A stretch of 32,026 nucleotides of DNA from Treponema sp. (GTDB taxonomy: Bacteria > Spirochaetota > Spirochaetia > Treponematales > Breznakiellaceae): contig JAIRNB010000028.1 of NCBI GenBank assembly GCA_031258265.1, positions 1 through 32,026 of the forward strand, written 5' to 3'. The translations under genes and the position numbers were made by a program. This document shows, in pieces, positions 16,729 through 26,850 of the stretch; the stretch's first letter is position 1, and each line of letters starts with the position of its first letter. The notes under the pieces were generated by a model, which had not been told where the DNA came from, searched no databases, and worked only from the letters and a program-made list of their open reading frames with translations.

Positions 16729-17969
16729 GAAGCTCCCTCCCCACGATCTGAGGATTTTTCCTTTTCGATATCCCCTTCAAAATCCCCCTCAAAGCCGATA
16801 AGCCGGCGTTCCCTCTGGGGAACGGGCAGGGAAATAGTAAAACTGGTCCCCTCCCCTTCCCTGGATTTCACCGAAATCTCCCCCTGATGTTCCCGGATAA
16901 TCTTAAACACCAGGGTAAGACCCAGACCGGAACCGGTAGCCTTGGTAGTAAAGTAGGGTTCAAAAATTTTGGAAAGGTTCTCCTCCGGAATCCCCAGCCC
17001 GGTATCCATGACGCTGATAAAAGCCTCGTTGTCCTTGCGCCCGGTCTTAACCGTCAGCTTCCCCCCGCCGGGCATCGCCGCCGCGGCGTTTTTTACCAGG
17101 TTAAGCAGGGCCTGTTTCAGATACCGCTCGTCAAATTTAAGCAGGGGAAGCCCCTCCTCCAATTCAAGGTTACAGACAATAGAAGCGCCGGAAAGCTCAA
17201 AGCCCATAAATTCCATCAGTTCCCCGATAAGGACATTGATATTCCCCTCCCGCAGATCCAGGTTCATGGGACGCACCGCGAAAAGGAAATCCACCACAAT
17301 ATGGTTAAGCCGGTCAATCTCCTCGTTTACCACGGCGATATACTTGTCAAGCTGATCCAAGCCTTCGGTGTTCGCCGCGCCCCGGGCCATAAGACCGCGG
17401 TTGGCCTCCAGAGCCTTCTGCATAAGCTGAATATGTATCGAAATGGACCCCAGGGGATTCTTGATCTCGTGGGCCACCCCCGCGGCCAGGGTAGTCAGGC
17501 TGGCAAGATTCTCCGCCCGCCGCAGCCGGGCCTCCCGGCCCCGTTTTTCCGTAATGTCTTCGATGTAGATCAGGGAACCGGTAACCCGGTGTTCCCGGAC
17601 CAGGGGCAGCACCGAAATAGAGAGAAGCCGCTGAATCCCCGCCTCCACATTGAATTCCCGGTCCTCCACCCGGTCTCCGCTTTTCAGCGTAGCCTCCAAA
17701 AAATCGGCAATCCGTTCATCCCAAATCCTGGACCACAGGGGATCGCTGCCCAGGGTGGAAACCGTGATAGGGATAAAACGCTCGGCGCACTTATTAGCCA
17801 GGACCAGGGAATGTTTGGTATCGCAGACCAGAATCCCCTCCCCCAGGGACTCCAGCACCGTCTCCAGGCGGTCAATCTCCTCCGCCGCGTCAATAAAAAG
17901 ATCCTCTATCTGCTCCCCGGTAAGCTTGGAAATTTTCTTGATGGACCTTTTGATAAAATCTTTCATCAT
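16725..17969 (-). CDS. PAS-containing sensor histidine kinase (NtrB-like)
   Basis: AAGVAHEIKNPLGSISIHIQLM H-box; DTGLGIPEENLSKIFEPYFTTKATGSGLGL; ATGA overlap with the regulator. The ORF track start (18032) extends into repeat element C. Confidence 0.95.
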   Translation of the reverse strand: MMKDFIKRSIKKISKLTGEQIEDLFIDAAEEIDRLETVLESLGEGILVCDTKHSLVLANKCAERFIPITVSTLGSDPLWSRIWDERIADFLEATLKSGDRVEDREFNVEAGIQRLLSISVLPLVREHRVTGSLIYIEDITEKRGREARLRRAENLASLTTLAAGVAHEIKNPLGSISIHIQLMQKALEANRGLMARGAANTEGLDQLDKYIAVVNEEIDRLNHIVVDFLFAVRPMNLDLREGNINVLIGELMEFMGFELSGASIVCNLELEEGLPLLKFDERYLKQALLNLVKNAAAAMPGGGKLTVKTGRKDNEAFISVMDTGLGIPEENLSKIFEPYFTTKATGSGLGLTLVFKIIREHQGEISVKSREGEGTSFTISLPVPQRERRLIGFEGDFEGDIEKEKSSDRGEGAS

Positions 17970-17983
17970 CGTATCCGCTCCTT

Positions 17984-18306
17984 GGGCGCATCCCCGCCCC
18001 TTTCGGGGCGGGGACCGGGCTATCCGCTCCAATTCCTCAGCTTTACCTGCGGTAAAGCCTCCGGTATTTCCGCTTCTATCCCTTGCGCGCGCAAACTTCG
18101 TTTGCGGCTAAAAAATGGCATCCATGCCATTTTTTAGCACGTTTATCACAGCCGGCATCCTGCCGGCCAGGTTGTTAATTAAACCAATGTGGCTTCGCAT
18201 AGCGCCATCGTATGCCCCCAAATTGGAAAATGCGCCCCGGTTTTAACCGGGGCAGTGCGCGCGCGGCTCACCGCGCTTTTTGCGCGGTGAGCTGGAACAA
18301 AAGCCA
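17984..18306 (-). repeat. Dispersed palindrome-rich intergenic element, copy C
   Basis: Minus strand reads GGCTTTTGTTCCAG[stem]CCGCGCGCGCACTG CCCCGGTTAAAACCGGGG CGCATTTTCCAATTTGGGGGCATACGATGGCGCTATGCG... to ATGCGCCC next to the kinase SD. Confidence 0.85.
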
Positions 18307-18360
18307 CAAAAACCTAAACATTTGCCACAGCCGGCCGGCGCGGCCCAAACCGCGGGAATA

Positions 18361-19677
18361 CTAACATTCCGCCATGGCCCCTTTAAGGCCGCTGATCATA
18401 CGGTCCAGGGCCAGGGAGGGACTCTGATTCCAGACCCCCACCGCCGCGGCGGCCTCGGTGGCGTAGTTTTTCCAAAGCCCCATATAGACGATCCTCCGGG
18501 AACCCGCGGCCCCGGAGAGGGAGCCGGAAACCAGGCCCAGGACCGCGGCCAGAAAATGGGAAAAAAGGGAGCGGACCTGAAAATCCTGGGCCCCCGCCAA
18601 AACCTTGTCAACGATGGTTTTATTATCTCCCACCGGCCGGCCAAGACCAGCGGCGCCGGCGATGGGGGCGCTGTACCGGCCCAGGGCCACCAGTTCCTCC
18701 GGCAGAACCGCGATACGGCGGCGGCGAAAGTTATCCAGGGCGGCCAGGGCCACGGAGGATACAAAAAAGGCTGCCAGGGGGTAAAGATCGTCCCGGCTTA
18801 CCGGGAGAAAACCGTCCAGGTAGGCTTCCAGGCCCCCCTCCTCCCAGGCTTCCGGTTCACGGTAGACCCGGCGGATCAGTTCCTCCGCGGCGGCGCGGTC
18901 CCTCGTCATAAAGCGGTAAGGCCGGAGCCGGGAAAGCAGGGTGGGAAGAACGGCATCCCGCCTGGTGGTACAGAGTATAATACTAAGCCGTTCCGGGGGT
19001 TCCTCCAGGATTTTTAGAAGGGAATTCAGGGCCTCCTCCTTCATCCGGTCGGCGTTTTCGATGACCAGAAGCTTCCGCCGGCCCGCCGGGGCCAGGCGGC
19101 CCCAAAAACTGGCCTTCCGTATCTGGGCCACCGGGATATGTTCGGAGATCCCTCCGGCCTCAAGCTTCAGGGCGTTCTTCACAATCGAGGCCCCCAGCTT
19201 TTCCCCGGCGCTTCTGATCTTCTCCGGTTCCTCCGCCCCCGCTTCATTCAGCTCCTCCAGGTCCTCTTCCAGGGCCTCGATCAGGGGGTTAAGCCTTCCC
19301 AGCTCCCTGTCCCCTTCCCAAAGGACCGGGGAAAAACGCCCCAGGAGCTTCCTCACCGCCCGGAGGAGCAGAAGCCGGCCATGACGGGGTTCCCTCAGCA
19401 GCACCGCCGAGGAGGCGGCGATTTCGGCGGCAAAGGCCCGGGGCCCCATCAAAAGCATATCCGGGTGAAGGAGCAGCCGGTGCCGCCCGCAATGGGGGCA
19501 GGAACAGTTCCAGGCCCCCCGGCCCTCGCAGGAGAGGACCCTTCCCAGTTCCAGGGCCGCGGTCCCCTTCCCCGACGCGGGGGGGCCGAAAAAAAGCATG
19601 GAGGGGGGCAGAACCCCCGCCTCCAAATCCTCCTTCAACCGTTCCGCCGCGGCCTGGGCTATAATATTTTCAAACAC
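18361..19677 (-). CDS. DNA polymerase III clamp-loader subunit (delta'/HolB-like)
   Basis: MLFFGPPASGKGTAALELGRVLSC...CSCPHCGRHRLLLHPD; LLVIENADRMKEEALNSLLKILEEPPERLSIILCTTR. Confidence 0.85.
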   Translation of the reverse strand: MFENIIAQAAAERLKEDLEAGVLPPSMLFFGPPASGKGTAALELGRVLSCEGRGAWNCSCPHCGRHRLLLHPDMLLMGPRAFAAEIAASSAVLLREPRHGRLLLLRAVRKLLGRFSPVLWEGDRELGRLNPLIEALEEDLEELNEAGAEEPEKIRSAGEKLGASIVKNALKLEAGGISEHIPVAQIRKASFWGRLAPAGRRKLLVIENADRMKEEALNSLLKILEEPPERLSIILCTTRRDAVLPTLLSRLRPYRFMTRDRAAAEELIRRVYREPEAWEEGGLEAYLDGFLPVSRDDLYPLAAFFVSSVALAALDNFRRRRIAVLPEELVALGRYSAPIAGAAGLGRPVGDNKTIVDKVLAGAQDFQVRSLFSHFLAAVLGLVSGSLSGAAGSRRIVYMGLWKNYATEAAAAVGVWNQSPSLALDRMISGLKGAMAEC

Positions 19678-20231
19678 GCAAAACCCGCCAAAAACTGAAC
19701 GGAAGCCCTCATCCCGTCCGCCGGAACTTCCCGCTGGAGAATAAGGGGCAGCAAAAGTTCCGCAAAAAAACTACCCTCCAGCAGGGGCCCCGCGTCAAAA
19801 ATAGGCTGTAACGTAAAGGCCAGGAGCAAAAGAGTCGTTACCATAATTCCCTCGGCAAAGCCAAAAAGGAAACCTAAAAAACGGTCCACCCCGCCCAGGT
19901 TGATCCGTTCCACAATATCCGTCAGAAGGTACTCCACCAGCTTAACCAGGACAAAAACCAGGGCAAAGATCAAAACAAAAGAGAGGATCTCCGGTATATT
20001 CCGTACCAGAGCGGGCAGCAGCCTTCGGATAAAAGCGGGGATCTTTTCCGTAAAAGCCTCCAGCCCCCGGCTCCGCAGAAAGGCCGCGCAGTTCCGGTAG
20101 AGAAAAAGGGAACCGAGGACCCCCAGCACCAGGGAGGCCAGAGTCATAAATTCGGAGATAAAACCCCGCAGGGTACAACGGATAACCAGGAGCAGGGTTA
20201 GGCCGATAAACACATAGTCAATTATCCTCAT
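19659..20231 (-). CDS. CvpA family membrane protein
   Basis: MRIIDYVFIGLTLLLVIRCTLRGFISEFMTLASLVLGVLGSLFLY. Confidence 0.85.
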   Translation of the reverse strand: MRIIDYVFIGLTLLLVIRCTLRGFISEFMTLASLVLGVLGSLFLYRNCAAFLRSRGLEAFTEKIPAFIRRLLPALVRNIPEILSFVLIFALVFVLVKLVEYLLTDIVERINLGGVDRFLGFLFGFAEGIMVTTLLLLAFTLQPIFDAGPLLEGSFFAELLLPLILQREVPADGMRASVQFLAGFACLKIL

Positions 20232-20236
20232 GGAGT

Positions 20237-21367
20237 TCAGGGATCTTCCCCACCCCCCGGAGCGCCCCCGGAAAGCGCGGCTTCAATCGCCCCGGCAATG
20301 ATCGCGGCCCCGTCGGTCCCCCCAATCCGGGCGGCGGCGGCGGACAGTCCCGCCAGCCTCTCCGGGTCCTCCGCCAGTTCCCCGATCAGGGCGGCCAGGT
20401 CCTCCGCCCTAATCCCCTCCCCTCCCCGGGACCGCAGCACCACAGCGGCGCCGGCTTTCTCGAAAAATTCCGCATTCTCCACCTGGTCTCCCCGGGTGCC
20501 GCTTCCCCGAAGGGGAAGAAGGACCATGGGCTTTCCAAGAACCGCGTTTTCCCACAGTGTCCCGGCGCCGCTGCGGCTTAACACCAGCTCCGCCGCCGCC
20601 AGAACCTGGGGCATCTCCTCCCTAAAATAGGCATAGGGCCGGTATCTCTCGCCCGGTTCCGCCCCCCCGTTCCCCGGCCCCGTCTGGTGGACCACGGTGT
20701 AATATTTAGTCAATTCCGGCAGGGCCTTCAGGACCAGGGCGTTAAGTTCCAGCGAACCCTGGCTGGCCCCCAGGACCAGGAGAATCCGCGCCCCCTCCCC
20801 CAGGCCCAGGAAAGCCCGCCCCGCTGCCGCATCCGCGCCGCGAAAACCGGGCCGCACCGGATTCCCGCTTACCGTAAGCAGGGAACGGCAGGCCGGCGGC
20901 AGAAAAGCCGCGGTAGCGGCGTAGGCGGTAAAGATCCGGCCCCCGCTGGCCCGCACAAAGCGCAGGTTTATCCGGGTCGCCAGGCCGGGGCTAACATCGG
21001 ATTCGTGGGTATATACGGGAATCCCCAGGGAAGCCGCCGCGGCGCAGGGGGGAACGCTGACAAAGCCCCCCTTGGAAAAGAGCAGCACGGGCTTCAGCTT
21101 TTTCAGGATAGAGCGGGCGGCAAAGAAGCCGGCCAGTACCCGGAACAGATCGGGGATAGTTTTCAGGGAAAAGTAACGGCGCAGCCGCCCCGCGGGGATG
21201 CCGAAAAATTCCAGCCCCTCCCTTTCCACCAGGGAGCGGTCCATACCCCGGCGGTCGCCAAGCCAAACAATCCGGCAGTTTCCCCGGCGCTTCAGCAGGG
21301 CGATCACCGCAAGACCGGGGTAAATATGCCCCCCCGTCCCTCCCCCGGTAAAGGCGACGGTCAACAC
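20237..21367 (-). CDS. murG: UDP-GlcNAc--(pentapeptide)pyrophosphoryl-undecaprenol GlcNAc-transferase
   Basis: LTVAFTGGGTGGHIYPGLAVI; LLVLGASQGSLELN; AELVLSRSGAGTLWE. Start taken as GTG/TTG near 21367. Confidence 0.93.
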   Translation of the reverse strand: MLTVAFTGGGTGGHIYPGLAVIALLKRRGNCRIVWLGDRRGMDRSLVEREGLEFFGIPAGRLRRYFSLKTIPDLFRVLAGFFAARSILKKLKPVLLFSKGGFVSVPPCAAAASLGIPVYTHESDVSPGLATRINLRFVRASGGRIFTAYAATAAFLPPACRSLLTVSGNPVRPGFRGADAAAGRAFLGLGEGARILLVLGASQGSLELNALVLKALPELTKYYTVVHQTGPGNGGAEPGERYRPYAYFREEMPQVLAAAELVLSRSGAGTLWENAVLGKPMVLLPLRGSGTRGDQVENAEFFEKAGAAVVLRSRGGEGIRAEDLAALIGELAEDPERLAGLSAAAARIGGTDGAAIIAGAIEAALSGGAPGGGEDP

Positions 21368-21501
21368 CGCCGGCCCCCTATATCGTTCAGCATAAACAGA
21401 TTCTACCCAAACAGGGGAAAATCCGCAATCATGACCGGGACTTTGCCCGCCCTCCACGAAGAAAACCGGAAACCCAAAAAGGACAATGTTCTAGCCCCGC
21501 C

Positions 21502-22089
21502 TCAAATCCCGTCCCCCAGACCCTTCACCGCAAAGCTCAGCCGCTGCAGCGGCGAGGGGCCAAGGCGCCGCATGGCTTCCCGGTGGGCCCTGGTGGGGTA
21601 GCCCTTGTGGGTTTCGTAGCCGTAGCCGGGGTAAATACAGCCGTAAAGCTCCATAAGCCGGTCCCGCTGGGTCTTAGCCAGGATAGATGCGGCCATCACC
21701 TCCGCCACGGAGGAGTCGGCCTTTACCAGGGCCCTGGCGGGGATGGGGAGTTCCGGCAGGTAAAGGCCGTCCACCACCGCCTCCAAGGTTCCATGTCCCC
21801 GCCCCCATTCCGGAGAGCGGAAAAGCAGGTCTTCCCAGGCCCGGCTCATGGCCAAAAGGCTTGAACGTAAAATATTGATACAATCAATTTCGGCGGCGGA
21901 AGCCCAGCCGATGCCCCAAGCCAGGGCCCCGTCCAGGATAATACGCCGGGCTTCCTCCCGCTTCTTGACGGACAGCTTTTTTGAATCCCCCAGGATTCCC
22001 GCGGGAAAATACGGCGGCAGTATTACTGCGGCGGCACAGACCGGCCCCGCCAGGGGGCCCCGCCCCGCCTCATCAAAACCACAGATCAT
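21502..22089 (-). CDS. rnhB: Ribonuclease HII
   Basis: MICGFDEAGRGPLAGPVCAAAVIL; LGDSKKLSVKKRE; KADSSVAEVMAASILAKTQRD. Confidence 0.97.
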   Translation of the reverse strand: MICGFDEAGRGPLAGPVCAAAVILPPYFPAGILGDSKKLSVKKREEARRIILDGALAWGIGWASAAEIDCINILRSSLLAMSRAWEDLLFRSPEWGRGHGTLEAVVDGLYLPELPIPARALVKADSSVAEVMAASILAKTQRDRLMELYGCIYPGYGYETHKGYPTRAHREAMRRLGPSPLQRLSFAVKGLGDGI

Positions 22090-22104
22090 CCGGTTTTTGG
22101 CGCG

Positions 22105-22737
22105 TCATTTAGAATCCGTTACCCGGCCGCCGCCCCGGTTAATGACTCCCAAGACCTCCCGCAGTCCGTCATCCCCGGCGTAGTAATGCTCCTCCAGTTC
22201 ATCTTCCTCAAGGCCCACCAGTTCATGACTCATGTAGTGAATCCACTGGGGTTCATCCTTCAGGGAAAGTTCATGTTTACGGCAGTAATAATCGGGCTGG
22301 ATGGGAAGCTGTTGGGATTTATCGTAAAAGTATTTATAATCGTGGACCGCGATCTTAAGATCATGCCGGGGTATTCCCTTTTTTAAAAAAATCTCCGCCA
22401 GGTAATTTATAGTACGCCCCGAATCAAATATATCGTCCACCAAAAGCACCCGGTCTCCGGTCCTCAGATGGGCGGGATCGTAAGTCCAGCCCTCCACAGA
22501 AATTTTATCCTGACTCATCACGTCCGAATAAGAGCGGGCCACTACCGCGGCATAGTACACCGGCCGGTCTCCCTTCCGCAGTATCTTAAAATACTCGCTG
22601 ATTACGTTCCCCAGAAAGGCCCCGCCCCGCAGGGACACGTAGATCACATCGGGAATAAAACCGTCAAGGTATATCCGGTGGGCAAGTTTAAGGGTATTGT
22701 TCCGCACCGTGTCATAGGGAAGAAATTCTTTTTTCAC
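22105..22737 (-). CDS. Phosphoribosyltransferase
   Basis: VLLVDDIFDSGRTI PRPP-binding motif. Confidence 0.88.
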   Translation of the reverse strand: MKKEFLPYDTVRNNTLKLAHRIYLDGFIPDVIYVSLRGGAFLGNVISEYFKILRKGDRPVYYAAVVARSYSDVMSQDKISVEGWTYDPAHLRTGDRVLLVDDIFDSGRTINYLAEIFLKKGIPRHDLKIAVHDYKYFYDKSQQLPIQPDYYCRKHELSLKDEPQWIHYMSHELVGLEEDELEEHYYAGDDGLREVLGVINRGGGRVTDSK

Positions 22738-23723
22738 CGTTCCCCCGGATACAAGAGAGCGCCCTGGGCGCGGATCTGATCCATGGTTTCCATGATGACA
22801 AGGGATTCGGAAAGACCCATGATTCCACTTTCCAGCTTCCCGGCCCTAAGGCAGTTCATTAATTCCTCCGCCTCGTAGTTATACCCGTTGGATAAGAATT
22901 CCGGTTCGTAGTGATACTTGTAGCGGCCATAGACCTGAAGGTCCGCGCTGTGGGAAAAAACAAAATCCGGCAGGTGGATATACCCCTGGGTTCCGTAGAT
23001 CCAGCCGTCGTTTACCCCGGCGGTACTGATGGCGGCGCTGAGGGAGGCCATGCGGGGCCCGCCGTAGGAAAGCAGGGCGGAGACCTCCTCATCGACCCCC
23101 GTTTCCCCCAGGTACATCATGGATTTTACGGCCTCCGGCTTTTTCCCGCCAAAGGCAAAGGAGGCCAGGGAAACGGGGTACACACCGGCGTCAAGCAGGG
23201 CCCCGCCCCCCAAGCCGATATTGTAAAGCCGGCCCTGGGGGTTAAAGGGGGCGGAAAAACAGAAATTCGCCTGTACCATCTTTACTTCCCCGATAATGCC
23301 GGAATTAAGCCATTCCTTAAACTTGAGGAGGGGGGGAACAAAACGAGTCCACATGGCCTCCATGAAAAACACCTTATTGGCCTTGGCTTCGGCAATCATC
23401 TGTGACAGCTCGGCGGCGTTGATACTTACCGGTTTTTCGCAGAGGACTGCCTTTTTTGCCCGGAAAGCCGCAATGGCCATTTCTTTGTGGGTAACATGGG
23501 GAGTACCGATATAGATCGCCTCCACCGCGGGATCATCCAGCATCGCCCGGTAATCGCCGTAGGCTTTTTCAAAGCCATATTTGGCGGCAAAAGCTTCCGC
23601 CTTTTCCCGGCTCCGGGACGAGGCCGCATAGAGACGGGCCCCCTTCGCGTCCCGCAGGCCCATGACAAAACGGTTGGAAATACCCCCGGTTCCCGCTACT
23701 CCCCAGTTGATTCTGTCCTTCAT
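22734..23723 (-). CDS. Gfo/Idh/MocA family oxidoreductase
   Basis: MKDRINWGVAGTGGISNRFVMGL; VLCEKPVSINAAE. Confidence 0.93.
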   Translation of the reverse strand: MKDRINWGVAGTGGISNRFVMGLRDAKGARLYAASSRSREKAEAFAAKYGFEKAYGDYRAMLDDPAVEAIYIGTPHVTHKEMAIAAFRAKKAVLCEKPVSINAAELSQMIAEAKANKVFFMEAMWTRFVPPLLKFKEWLNSGIIGEVKMVQANFCFSAPFNPQGRLYNIGLGGGALLDAGVYPVSLASFAFGGKKPEAVKSMMYLGETGVDEEVSALLSYGGPRMASLSAAISTAGVNDGWIYGTQGYIHLPDFVFSHSADLQVYGRYKYHYEPEFLSNGYNYEAEELMNCLRAGKLESGIMGLSESLVIMETMDQIRAQGALLYPGER

Positions 23724-23766
23724 AAAAAAACCCTCCTGTAGGCCGGACAAATTAAATGCCGCCGGA

Positions 23767-24369
23767 TTAGGCGGGCAAGGGCCGTTTCCGCCCTTCCCGT
23801 TCTCTGCCCCTCCGGGGCCGTAAAAAACCAAAGAGACTGCCGGTAAAACCCCCCACGATATGGGCAAATTGGGAAATATTGTCGGGGTCAAAGGAATTTA
23901 GAATCTCCCGTCCCAGGTAGAGGATCAGAATCAAAATAAAGGTAAGGGGAATTTCCCCGGCGGTAAAATTGGTAAACGAGGCCAGGAGGATCATCATGAA
24001 CACCACCCCGCTGGCCCCCAAAAGACTTTTATTAAAAAAGGCGATATTAAAAAGGCCGGTTACCAGGGCGGTAACAAGAATCATGAACAAAAGGTGAAGG
24101 GAACCGTAATATTCTTCCAGGATGGGGCCAATCAGCAAAATAACCATAAAATTAGAAACCAAATGCGGCCAGCCGGCGTGACCCGCCGCATGGGTAAACA
24201 GGGTAATCCAGCAGCGCGGACTGGCCGGATTAAAACCCCCTTTACCGGGGACGGAAAACCAGAGTTCCTCCAGGGGATAAAAACGGAAAAGGGTCTGGGA
24301 AAGGGCCAGGACCAGAACGCTGGTAAAGGCAAAGCTTAACACCGTGGGGGCGTTGTACTTAATCCGCAT
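23767..24369 (-). CDS. Rhomboid family intramembrane protease-like protein
   Basis: HLVSNF; SLLGASGVVF (GxSG); FAHIVGGFTGSLFG (catalytic His); multiple TMs. Confidence 0.8.
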   Translation of the reverse strand: MRIKYNAPTVLSFAFTSVLVLALSQTLFRFYPLEELWFSVPGKGGFNPASPRCWITLFTHAAGHAGWPHLVSNFMVILLIGPILEEYYGSLHLLFMILVTALVTGLFNIAFFNKSLLGASGVVFMMILLASFTNFTAGEIPLTFILILILYLGREILNSFDPDNISQFAHIVGGFTGSLFGFLRPRRGREREGRKRPLPA

Positions 24370-24476
24370 AAGCGGATTATAACGTCTCCGGCTTGGCTTA
24401 GGCAATGAAGCGCGGGGCCGTAATCCCGGCGGGGAAAATCTTGTGGGGAAGTCCTGGATTGCCAATACTTAAAGGT

Positions 24477-25301
24477 ATGAAAAATATAGAAACAGAATAT
24501 TTCGGACCCCCCCGGCGGCCGTGGCAGATCCTTTCGGGAACCGGCATTAAGATCGCCGGTATTATCCTTATGACCATGGACCACCTGCACCAGATGTTCA
24601 TTGCCCAGGGGGCGCCGAACTGGCTTAACTGGTTTGGCCGGCCGGTGGCGGTGATGTTCGTCTTCCTCTCCGCCGAAGGTTTTTTTTACACCCACCACAA
24701 ATGGCGGTACATGCTGCAGTTCCTGACGGGTTTCCTTTTCATGTCCGCCATGAACCTGACATTATCCACCCTCATGCCCATGGAATATATAGCCCTGATC
24801 AACAACATCTTCGGGACCCTGTTCATGGCCGCCTTTTATATGTGGAACATTGATCGTATCCGGGACGGTCTTAATGATAAAAACCCGGCCAAAATTCTTG
24901 GCGCCATAGGGGGTTTTCTCCTCCCCTTTATCACAAGCCTTGCCGTGATTCTGGCCATCCAAAGCGAAAACCGGACCGTCGCGATGATCTCCCTTTTCAT
25001 TCCCGACCTTCTGTCCGTGGAAGGCGGCTTTGCGCTGGTCCTTTTGGGGGCGGCTTTTTATGTGCTAAGAAAGTACCGCTTCGTCCAGGCTGTCCTGGTA
25101 CTGGCCGTAAGCGCCCTTAGCTGGTACTTTTCGAAGGACAGCGCCGATTTAGGAAATTTTCAGTGGCTCATGGTTTTCGCCGTCATCCCCATACTCCTGT
25201 ACAACGGCAAACGGGGAAAGGGGATAAAATACTTTTTCTACATCTTTTACCCCGCCCATATCTACATTCTGTACTGCGCTGCCTGGTTTTTACGGGGCTG
25301 A
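24477..25301 (+). CDS. TraX family membrane protein
   Basis: LSGTGIKIAGIILMTMDHLHQMF...RPVAVMFVFLSAEGFFYTHH; multi-TM. Confidence 0.82.
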   Translation: MKNIETEYFGPPRRPWQILSGTGIKIAGIILMTMDHLHQMFIAQGAPNWLNWFGRPVAVMFVFLSAEGFFYTHHKWRYMLQFLTGFLFMSAMNLTLSTLMPMEYIALINNIFGTLFMAAFYMWNIDRIRDGLNDKNPAKILGAIGGFLLPFITSLAVILAIQSENRTVAMISLFIPDLLSVEGGFALVLLGAAFYVLRKYRFVQAVLVLAVSALSWYFSKDSADLGNFQWLMVFAVIPILLYNGKRGKGIKYFFYIFYPAHIYILYCAAWFLRG

Positions 25302-25323
25302 CCGGACTTGTTCAAGGACAACG

Positions 25324-25884
25324 CTATTTTTCTATAACCACCTTCATAATATTATCCTCGAATTTCCAGGTAATCGTTGGGGAATATAGGGCCACAGTAA
25401 AGTTGGGGCTGATGGTGTATATTTTCGCCGGATCATGCGTATTACTGCCAGCCGGAATAGTTAACTCAGTGGCCAGGGAACCGTCGGGTTTTGTACATTC
25501 TATGTATTCATACTCCAGCGTATCATTGATAGATTTAGCGGCCCTAAGCTCCACAGCCACATTAAGATTATTCGTCACCTGAAGCTCAAAGGGAATACCG
25601 TCAACTAAAGGGGTAATATCCCTGAACACATAGCGTTCCCCGGAAGCATGGGATTCCATTTTTACGCTCATGGCCCCCGCCAGTACGGATATACCTTCGG
25701 GGGGCAGCGTATATGCTTCGACACGGTAAAGCTCGGAAGAATTTGGGCTTAGAGTTCTTACGGCGCCATTGTAGGCGTATGTTACGGTCTTTGAAGATTG
25801 ATTGTCCGCCGTGACGGTATAGTATTTTGTGTCGCAGGAAAAAAACGTCAGAACTAACAAAACAGTAACACTGAACTTTTTCAT
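25324..25884 (-). CDS. Hypothetical lipoprotein
   Basis: MKKFSVTVLLVLTFFSC lipobox; no family recognised. Confidence 0.7.
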   Translation of the reverse strand: MKKFSVTVLLVLTFFSCDTKYYTVTADNQSSKTVTYAYNGAVRTLSPNSSELYRVEAYTLPPEGISVLAGAMSVKMESHASGERYVFRDITPLVDGIPFELQVTNNLNVAVELRAAKSINDTLEYEYIECTKPDGSLATELTIPAGSNTHDPAKIYTISPNFTVALYSPTITWKFEDNIMKVVIEK

Positions 25885-25919
25885 GGAAGCCTCCTCAGCG
25901 GCTTTTTATTTGGTTTCTG

Positions 25920-25943
25920 TCCATAATGTAGACACATTATGGA
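25920..25943. promoter_or_regulatory. Dyad TCCATAATGT-AGAC-ACATTATGGA upstream of the lipoprotein gene
   Basis: Perfect 10-bp arms; about 36 nt upstream of the lipoprotein start. Confidence 0.5.
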
Positions 25944-26012
25944 AAGGGCATATATGCCGCGGCTTTCTTAAAAATAATTTCCCTGCCGCCCGTTTTTTGG
26001 GGGAAGGGCCTT

Positions 26013-26795
26013 TCATTTTTCCGCCAATTCAATTTCCACCGGGCAGTGGTCGGAGCCTTCCACGGCGGAGAGAATCCGGGTGCCTTTTACCCGGCCCAGG
26101 AAGGGATGGTCGATACAGTGGTAATCAATACGCCAGCCCACATTCCGCAGGCGGGCCCCTGCCCGGTAGGACCACCAACTATAGTGCCCGGTTTCCCCGG
26201 GGTGGAAGTGCCGGAAGCTGTCCACATGCCCCGCCTGGGTAAAGGAGTCCATCCAGGCCCGCTCCTCCGGCAGGTAACCGGCATTACCCTCATTTTCCCT
26301 GGGCCGGGCCAGGTCTATGGGGGTATGGGCGATGTTGTAGTCCCCGCAGAGGACAAAGTGCCGCTTCTTTTTTACCAGGCCGTTGCAGAGATCCATCATG
26401 GCGGCGCAAAAATCAAGTTTATAGGGCAGCCGGGCGCCCCCGTCCTGGGAATTGGGAAAATACGCGGAAATAAGAGTAAAATTCGAAAATTCCGCTAAAA
26501 GAACCCGGCCCTCATCGTCAAAGGCGTCAATCCCCAGGGGCTTAACGCTTTTTGGCTTGACGCGGCTAAAAATGGCTACCCCGGAATAGCCGGCTTTCCT
26601 GGCGCTTGCCCAGTAAGCGTAATAAGCTTCTCCCCTGTTGTTCCGGGGCTCCCGCAGCTCCGGGGAAAGCTGTTCCGGCCGGGCCTTGGTTTCCTGCAGG
26701 CACAGAATATCCGGGGAATCCGAGCCAAACCATTGGACAAAACCCCGCTTTTCCACAGCCCGAATCCCATTGACATTCCAGGAAAGAATACGCAT
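26013..26795 (-). CDS. xth: Exodeoxyribonuclease III
   Basis: MRILSWNVNGIRAVEKRGF; DILCLQETKA; CGDYNIAHTPIDLARP; GWRIDYH; GSDHCPVEIEL. Confidence 0.95.
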   Translation of the reverse strand: MRILSWNVNGIRAVEKRGFVQWFGSDSPDILCLQETKARPEQLSPELREPRNNRGEAYYAYWASARKAGYSGVAIFSRVKPKSVKPLGIDAFDDEGRVLLAEFSNFTLISAYFPNSQDGGARLPYKLDFCAAMMDLCNGLVKKKRHFVLCGDYNIAHTPIDLARPRENEGNAGYLPEERAWMDSFTQAGHVDSFRHFHPGETGHYSWWSYRAGARLRNVGWRIDYHCIDHPFLGRVKGTRILSAVEGSDHCPVEIELAEK

Positions 26796-26850
26796 AAGGC
26801 AAATATAGATGGACCGGCCTCTAATAGCAAGGCGGCCCCTCCCCCCTATG

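Noticed and set aside
16887-18137. 416-aa plus-strand ORF
   Set aside because: Antisense to the histidine kinase; no domain and extends into repeat element C.
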